A stretch of 64,000 bases of DNA from Terana coerulea. Its lineage: Eukaryota > Basidiomycota > Agaricomycetes > Polyporales > Phanerochaetaceae. This document shows positions 57,666-64,000 of this stretch, piece by piece (position 1 is the stretch's first letter; every line of letters starts with the position of its first letter). The stretch covers positions 1 through 64,000 of the forward strand of contig JAKOGH010000239.1 of NCBI GenBank assembly GCA_024811115.1. The letters are read 5' to 3'. The position numbers and the translations under genes are program-made. The notes beneath the pieces were generated by a model, which worked only from the letters and a program-made list of their open reading frames with translations, did no database searches and was not told where the DNA came from.

Positions 57666-60364
57666 CTATGCGGTGGGCGTCGCCGTCGGGCCCGCGGCGC
57701 CGCCGCACACGAACGCGGTCGCGTCCGCAGGCGCGAGCCACGCGTCGGGGTACGAGCACCCGGGGATCGGCGCGGGCGCGAGCATGGTGTCCTGCGCGTC
57801 CGCCCACCCACTACCCCCACTGCTCGCCGCGGCGCTGAACGTCGCGGGCGGGAGCGTCGGGTTCGCGCTCACGGCCGTATAATGCGGCAACAGCGTCGGG
57901 TTCGCGTTCTGCGCGTTCGAGAGCGTCGGTGGGTACGCCTCGATCGTCGCGGTGCCCGCGGGCGTGAGCGTGCCCGCGCCGGCGCCGCCGGTCTGCCACG
58001 AGGGGTAGTCGCCCGGGAAGGGCTGCGTGAAGTTCACGCCGAGGCTGTCGCAGTGGCCGACGGCGTCGCGCGGGTCGGCGGGCATCCAGCCGTTCGCGAG
58101 GCCGAGCTGGTAGGACCACATCGGCGAGCTCTCGATGCCGCTCACGGTCGAGTTGCCGATCTGCAGGGGGTGGGGTCAGCGGCGGGCGCGGAGGCGAAGG
58201 CGGGGGACTGACCTTCCAGGTCCAGAAGAAGTAGCCGGGCATGTGCATCGCGTCCATGGAGGCGAGGACGAAGCTCAGGATGCCGTTCTTCATGTCGTCC
58301 GTCCACGTCGGCCAGTCGTCCCACGGCCCGCAGTCCGTCGTCGTCGCGTTCGCGCCGACGTTCTTCAGCCACTTGCCGCACTGTCCGACCAAGTCAACAA
58401 ACCCACAGTGAGCGAACAGCGAGCGTAGCAACGCGCCCCGTTTCAGGGCACGAGAAAAGGATGACGCACGTCGTTGATGGCCGCGCTGAACTCGCCGGTG
58501 ATGGTGGGCCCAAAGTCGACGTTGGACTGGTTCACCTGGAACGCGCGGCAGGCTGCGCCGGGCCAGTAGTCGAGCGGTTGGTCCAGTCCGCCGCCGAATG
58601 CCTAACGAGGACGGCGTGAGCACACAGAGTCATGGTGCATGCAAGGAATGACGTACGACGTAGGGGTGCGTGTCAAGAACGAGTCGCTGCAAGTAGACAA
58701 GGTTCAAGGGCGATCAGCCATTATCATTTCGGCAGGTGCATGGAAGGGACGCACGTCAGCACCCGGGAGGAAGCCTTTCCAGGGCGTGAGGCCCTGGAAA
58801 CCATCGTGCATGACCATCGACGCGCCCTTGCCGATTCCAGTCTGCCGAACAAGGGGCGTGAGAGCCGGCGATAACACGAAGGACGATAGGGCTTACGATG
58901 TTGCGGAACATGGTGTACACTTCCAAATAGCTACGAGGAAGGACAGAAGGCGCGGGGGCATTAGCGTGTTGTATTCCCTAACGGACGGATGCACTGAAAA
59001 CTGCACAGAAACACTCACAAGCTGTCGAGCACGTCGCGGCCGATGATGCCCATGAGCGGCTCGTTGATCGGCCCAAACGCCTGCACGACGGGCTCGTACT
59101 CGGGCTGGCTGACGAACTCGGCGAGCACGCGGATGTACTCCATCGTGCGCTGCGCGTTCGCGACGCCCATCGGGCCGTTGAGGAAGTTGATCGGGCCCAG
59201 GCGGCCCGAGTGGTTCAGCCCGTTCTGCGAGCCGGGCGCGGTGTGCAGCTCGAGGTACACGCGCAGGCCGTACTTGCGCGCCCACTTGAGGCCCTTGAGC
59301 GCGTACGTCCACGCCGTGTGCGCGAGGAACGGCTCGCCCGGCCAGACCTCGATCGCCCAGTACGGCACCGGCAGGCGCACCCAGTTCAGGCCCGCCGCGG
59401 CGATCTGCGCAAAGTCCTGCTCGGTCTGTGGCGGGGCGGGTGAGTGCAGGGACGGGGCACGGAAGAGAGGGGCGCATACGATGAAGGTCTGGTAGTGGGC
59501 CTCGAGTTGCTGGATGCCGCCACCGGGGCTCGTGTCGTTGAGCATCGCCTCGGAGAGCGTCCACTCGTCCACCGCCGGCGGGCTCGCGTTCTGGTACTTC
59601 TCGTACAGCGCGGGGACGATGAACGGCTCAGTGATCAGCCAGCCTCCGAGGTTCACACCTGGGGCGCGGTCAGCTGCCGGGTCAGATGCATCGAAGATGC
59701 AGCGGTCACGCACCGCGGATGAGGTCTTGGCCCCAGACCCACGGCTCGTCGAGCGACGGCGTGTACGACTGCGCGCGGGCGCTGTTGTTGTACGGGTTCG
59801 CCGGGTCGTCCACCCCTGCAGAGACACGCTTCAGCCGCCAAGCGGCGCAATAAATAAATAAAAGCACTCACAGGATCCACCAAAGCTGTTAACATATGTG
59901 AATGTCACGTTGTTCTCCGTCGTGATGACCGAGCCGTTGCCGCCGCTAACGGCGCCCGTCGGGCTCTCTGGGTTGCTCGACGGGCCCCCCGCGGCAGAGC
60001 CGCCCTTGCTGCCGCCGCCGCCGCCGCCGCCATGCTTGTGCACGAGCGTCACAGGCAGCACGACCGCCAGCACGATCACGACGACTGCCACGGCCGCGGC
60101 CGCAGCAATCAACGGCCAACGCCGCCGCGCGCCGCGACGTCCGATACCACGGGTGCCCGCGGGAGCAGCGCCGACGTCGAGCTCCTCCTTAGACGTGCGG
60201 TGCTCGAGGAAGGGCCGGTTGACGTCGGGGGTGCCGGGCACGGAGGTGCCGACGTAGGACGTGCGCGCGCTCTCCTGCAGCGAGGGCGACGCGGTGCCCG
60301 CGAAGGGGTGCGTCGGGGGCACGAGCGGCTCGTGGGTCGCGTCCGGGTGCGTGTGGTCCGACAT
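57666..60364 (-). CDS. GH5 (subfamily 9-like) exo-beta-1,3-glucanase, type II membrane form
   Basis: Cell-wall exo-1,3-beta-glucanase of the Exg/ExgD type. The ATG at 60364 (MSDHTHPDATHEP) is followed by a cytosolic head and one transmembrane helix (LIAAAAAVAVVVIVLAVVLP). A Gly/Ser-rich stalk and an extracellular GH5 domain come next: GVNLGGWLITEPFIVPALYE, LNWVRLPVPYWAIEVWPGEP, YGLRVYLELHTAPGSQNG, FGPINEPLMG (acid/base Glu), VMHDGFQGLTPWKGFLPG, ITGEFSAAINDCGKWLKNVG (nucleophile Glu) and MPGYFFWTWK. Both catalytic glutamates are present. The C-terminal tail is Thr/Ser/Pro-rich with cysteines (IPGCSYPDAW, FVCGGAAG); the stop is at 57666-57668. Several 50-80 nt introns. The membrane anchor suggests action at the cell surface. 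Confidence 0.9.
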
Positions 60365-61379
60365 GACGTCGTGCGTTTCTGCTCGCTCTGTATCTACCAC
60401 ACCCTCTCGGGAGAGGGAGATTGCAAAGAAATGAGTGAACGGCGGCCTGGCGGCGACGCTGGCGGCGGGGGTGAGGGGCAGACGAGGGCAGACGAAGGAC
60501 GAACCGTGGAGAAAAGGCCGGGAGAGGCGCGCGGGAAGCGTATGCACTTAGGGGTCGCAAGGCCGCACCCTCATCTGCGAGTTCCCATGATGCACAGGGT
60601 GACGATAGCGGCCGTTACTTGCCGCAGCGGCGCTGATGCATGTGCAACCGCCGCGATAACGGGCGAGCGACACCGACGGGCGAGCACCCGCGCTCGGGCG
60701 CACGCCTCCCGACGCTGGGAGGAGGTGCGCAGGACGTGACAAGCCGCGGACGCGAGTAACGACAGGCGGCGCGATCGAGGATCCTCGGGGCGATTTCATT
60801 TCCATTTTCATTATGCCTCCGCTTTCACGTGGCAGGAGCACTCAGGCGCTCGTATCCAGAGGTTCGCAACGTCTGATCTATCTATGCCGGTGCACTAGCA
60901 AACGTCTATCGATTCCTCGTAGCTCGCGCCGCGGAGGCCTTATGCTTTACATTTTTACCCTTACTCGTCTCACGCAAACCGGGGTAGACGACGCATTTGG
61001 GAATGCCCCCAGAAATCAAGTGCATATCCGTTATTGAAAGGTTCCTGTCCCAGCCACGAGGCAGGGCCCTTGTTCTTCTGCCGACACGAGCACCAGGAAG
61101 GGAAGCAAACCGACCATACCAGTCCTCGGGAGAGGAAGGCATGGAAGGCCTGCCATTGTACAGGGAGAAGCCTGATGAGGCCCACGGCACGTGGAACGTT
61201 CAGGAGTGCCTTTCACGCAAGCTTTCTAAACGGTTTACAGATTCCCTCACCCGTACAGAACTCTCACTCATCATCCATGGCCTCCTCAAAATCGACGTCC
61301 TCCACGCTCTCCTTCCCGCCCTTCCGCATCTCCTTCGCACCCGCCTTGAGCAGTGCCGGCTAAAACCTGTGGTCGTAGC
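60365..61379. other. Intergenic region
   Basis: Upstream of the GH5 gene; no recognisable gene. Pyrimidine-rich (on the minus strand) sequence just upstream of the GH5 start fits a promoter. Small frames on both strands were judged chance readings. Confidence 0.4.
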
Positions 61380-61945
61380 TCACGCGCCCTGCTCTCCTCG
61401 CGTGGGCGTCGCGGAGCCCGACGTCTGCGGCACGAAGCACTGGGTCAGAGGCGAGCTCTGGCATAGCAGAGGACGCAGGGGCGGCGCACGGATTTCTTGG
61501 CGACTTTGCACAGGAGATGCGCGCGCCGACGAGGAAGGGCGTAGTCTTCGCAGTGTCTTCGTCTTCTTGTACACCGGCGCGCGCCCTGGGATGAGCCGGC
61601 ACTTGCGCTGCGCGACGTCGACGGCGAGGTCTTCGCGCACCAGCACGCGCGTCGCGTCGAGGTATGCCGTCCGGTCGGCCTGCGCGGTTATATGTGAGTC
61701 GACCCGCGGCATGCGGCACGCGGCGCATACAGAGAATGCGCGTACCTTCACGACCCCGTTCCCCTCTCTCCGCGTCGCGTCGGAGGCCCTGCCGGCCAGT
61801 GAGCGTGCGGACGTATACGGGAGCCGCGTCGGGCACGCACCGCTGCCTCTCACAGCAGCTTCTGGAGCCGCCGGACTTCGGTGCCCAGCTGGTGCACGAG
61901 GCTCTCCATCTCGGACTTGCGCAGGATGCTCGGCGGGTGGGACAT
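61380..61945 (-). CDS. Small hypothetical protein, coiled-coil-like N-terminus
   Basis: The ATG at 61945 gives MSHPPSILRKSEMESLVHQL then GTEVRRLQKLL, a short amphipathic helix with heptad-like leucines. A downstream minus-strand block (61700-61580) reads AQADRTAYLDATRVLVREDL then AVDVAQRKCRLIPGRAP, which is protein-like but in a different frame, so an intron in 61700-61855 would be needed. I could not fix its borders in phase. No family recognised; the 3' end is arbitrary. Confidence 0.3.
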
Positions 61946-62892
61946 CGTGCTTGTTGTAGACACCGACGCGAAGGCAGAGGGTGTGCGACCTCACGATGCT
62001 GAGGCTGCGAGCTTTTTCAATCCATGCGAGAGGAGTGGAAGACGCTTACGGGGCCCTGGTCGCCAAAAGGAACTAGAAGAGTCTCGCGTCGCTGTATGGT
62101 AGCCTAATTGTGGTTTGTCGGCGGTAGTAGTAGTTAGATCTAGTCGGACTGATATCATGGGCAAATTGTCTTGGGCAAGCGCCCCGAGAGGCGTGGTGAC
62201 TCTGGTAGCGTGGGACTTCGCTTGGACGATCGCAAACTGTTGAGTGTAACTTATGGATTTTGTAGCGATACCTGGCATGTACACTTGAGATATAAGCACT
62301 AGTGTGCGCCACAAATATTGCAGATTGCTTCACCCGGTGCAGTAACAAAGGTTCAAACCGGCAAGTACAGAAGCCCTAAGCTGCCCCCAAAACATTAATT
62401 CGTCGCGTTGTTATTCTTTTGGTTACTGCATCCGTAGTAAGGAATAGTCAACGTACCAAACAAGTGCCTTGATTCAAGTTGTCACGCGGGCATGTCATTC
62501 TGCACGGCGCGAGGATTTCACATGATCTTGTGTGCCGAGATAAATGCTCCAGTAGACTATGCAGAACTGTCTACAGGCTTGGTGGCTAGCAGTGATTTAT
62601 TGAATGGAACTAGCAAGGCAACGAGAAACGTCGATGAAGGTCAAACACCGGCTCCAGACTCCAGAGGCACCTCCCAGACACCATAGGAGTAGGCGCCGCT
62701 GTGCGATTGGCCAAAGCCCAATGCGGTAAATGGGCGTTTGTGTAGCTCTCAGAAACTTTGTGGGCGCTTGAGTGCATCCCAGCGTGAGGTTGTCCCCATA
62801 ACTCGTCTGAATGGCATACTGCTAAAGGAACCTATTCCACCCTCGGTTTGAATCCCTGAACTTCCAAACGCTGTGTTTCACGCAACAGCAAA
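61946..62892. other. Intergenic region upstream of URB1
   Basis: No gene recognised. GGTTCAAACC near 62351 and GGTTTGAATCC near 62844 look like isolated pol III B boxes but have no matching A box at the right distance. Confidence 0.4.
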
Positions 62893-64000
62893 ATGCCGAC
62901 ACGCTCTCAGCCCACCAAAGAACAGAAACCCGGACAAAACTCCAAGCATGGCTACCGGTTCCTGAAAGCTGCAGACATACGCCAGAGCCTAAAGAATCCC
63001 AATGAGGCTACGCTGGTGGAAGGTACGTTTGACTTTGTCTGCCACGAAGCTATCAGCTTATAGCATCAGCTCTTACTGCTTTGCGGAATCAGTTGACTAT
63101 ACGCAACCCAAACGAGCACATCGCGTCCGACGACGAGCGATTGCTGCTCGTGAAGTCTTGGCTGGACATTGATTCCGGTGCGCAGGAGCTTTTCGAAATT
63201 TGGGAGAACACAAATACTGTGAGTTACTCCTTGATATCGTGATGGCACGTCCACTCAAGCGTAACCCCGCAGCGACAACTTGCATTGCTGTCTCTCATTC
63301 TCTCTGTGCTCTCCGCCATCATAACACTTCTCTCCGAGCACTACACATACCACTCCGATGCTGGACCAATTCTTCGGACGCTTTTGTCACCACAATGGAC
63401 GTCGAAGTTCAACTCCTACCTCTCAACGGCTCACAACGAGCTGCTCCTCGTCACCTTGAAGCTGTACAACACCTTATCGAACTTCGCGGGTGGAAAAGAG
63501 AGGCGAAGGGTTTATGACGCATTTCCATGGGAACTCAAAGTATGTCATACGTATGTACTTGTGAACATGTACTTATCCGTTCCAGTCCTTGCCAAAACTA
63601 CTGTACATGCGTCGCAGGTCAAAAAGTGAAGATAAAATTGACATGCTCGCCAGGCCAGGTACGTGATTTTTTTGTAGTGCTGTTGGGTTCGTGTTGACAA
63701 TGGGCTTCAGACATTCGAACGTTGTATCTACTCTTCCTCCTGTCACTTGTCGACACTACAGCACCCACAGCCGTCAAAGCGGCTGTCCTGGACCAACGAC
63801 GCGACAGCTTGGCGGCGGTGTTTAAAGGCTTGTCCCAGGATCCGCACACAATCGTCCGCAAAGTCTTGGAGTGTTGCTGGACGGGCATTTGGTGCGACCC
63901 CAAAATAAAACGTACTGCCAAGATTGGTCTCTTCAGCGAGAACACCGTGCAACAAGTGAGATGATTGTCCACCACCTGAACGCGTCGCTAATGATCTTGG
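62893..64000 (+). CDS. URB1: Nucleolar pre-ribosomal-associated protein 1 (Urb1/Npa1), N-terminal part
   Basis: Urb1/Npa1 is a large nucleolar scaffold needed for early 60S ribosome assembly. The ATG at 62893 gives MPTRSQPTKEQKPG. Introns at about 63025-63063 and 63219-63275 and later ones join LTALRNQLTIRNPNEHIASD, ERLLLVKSWLDIDSGAQELF, LLSLILSVLSAIITLLSEHY, HNELLLVTLKLYNTLSNFAG, DIRTLYLLFLLSLVDTTAPT, FKGLSQDPHTIVRKVLE and KIKRTAKIGLFSENTVQQ. The last pair matches the Urb1 N-terminal region (PP..V..VLE...D..I.R..K.GLF.E). The gene runs off the right edge, so most of the protein is missing. Confidence 0.8.

Noticed and set aside
57811..58623. 270-codon alternative minus-strand frame in the GH5 gene
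   Set aside because: Wrong frame of a GC-rich gene; the GH5 motifs are in another frame of the same strand.
62340..62860. Possible tRNA genes from GGTTCAAACC and GGTTTGAATCC words
   Set aside because: No A box at the proper distance and no cloverleaf on either strand.
1..64000. CRISPR array, prophage or bacterial defence system
   Set aside because: The gene structure is spliced and fungal; the repeats found are tandem or MITE-like without regular unique spacers.

Overview
The window looks like a fungal chromosome segment, most likely from a wood-decay Agaricomycete (Basidiomycota). The grounds are genes split by many 45-75 nt GT-AG introns, a CBM1-tailed AA9 cellulose monooxygenase, a type II membrane GH5 exo-glucanase, a siderophore-transporter-type MFS protein, F-box-like fragments, and homologues of Scp1/SCAP, Hem25, TCF25/Rqc1, SAMHD1 and Urb1. 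Species cannot be told from the sequence alone. There is no bacterial or organellar signal.

Layout. 1-3.5 kb: 5' two-thirds of an SCAP-type sterol sensor (minus). 3.6-9.5 kb: gene-poor, with short non-autonomous repeat elements, a tRNA-derived SINE-like piece and two F-box-like fragments. 9.6-33.3 kb: compact gene block with a secreted S10 serine carboxypeptidase, a GNAT acetyltransferase, a p31comet-like protein, a nodulin-like/Mch1-like MFS permease, a Hem25 mitochondrial glycine carrier divergent from a SAMHD1-like dNTP hydrolase, a TCF25/Rqc1 homologue, an AA9-CBM1 LPMO, and a WD40 plus inositol-polyphosphate 5-phosphatase protein. 33.3-47.4 kb: accessory region with no recognisable intact gene. 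It holds GC-rich tandem repeats, two perfect palindromes, a TATA-led stretch unusually rich in consensus introns but without a long reading frame (possible spliced non-coding RNA), and a chimeric block of duplicated gene pieces carrying a MITE. 47.6-50 kb: a mitochondrial PPR-like gene preceded by a broken tandem copy of its own N-terminus. 50-57 kb: two paralogous genes of an uncharacterised family flanking the siderophore-type transporter. 57.7-60.4 kb: GH5 glucanase. 62.9 kb to the end: N-terminus of Urb1/Npa1.

Themes. Secreted or membrane carbohydrate and protein degradation (S10, AA9, GH5), iron/haem/sterol physiology (Scp1, Hem25, siderophore transporter) and core housekeeping (TCF25, SAMHD1, Urb1, PPR) lie side by side without an obvious operon-like cluster. 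No antiviral, CRISPR or secondary-metabolite cluster is visible. The most unusual material is the repeat-rich 33-47 kb island with its duplicated gene pieces, and the recurrent single-base frame breaks inside otherwise well-conserved genes. Those breaks may be real decay or assembly indels. Exon boundaries were inferred by eye; CDS coordinates are the outer limits and include introns.
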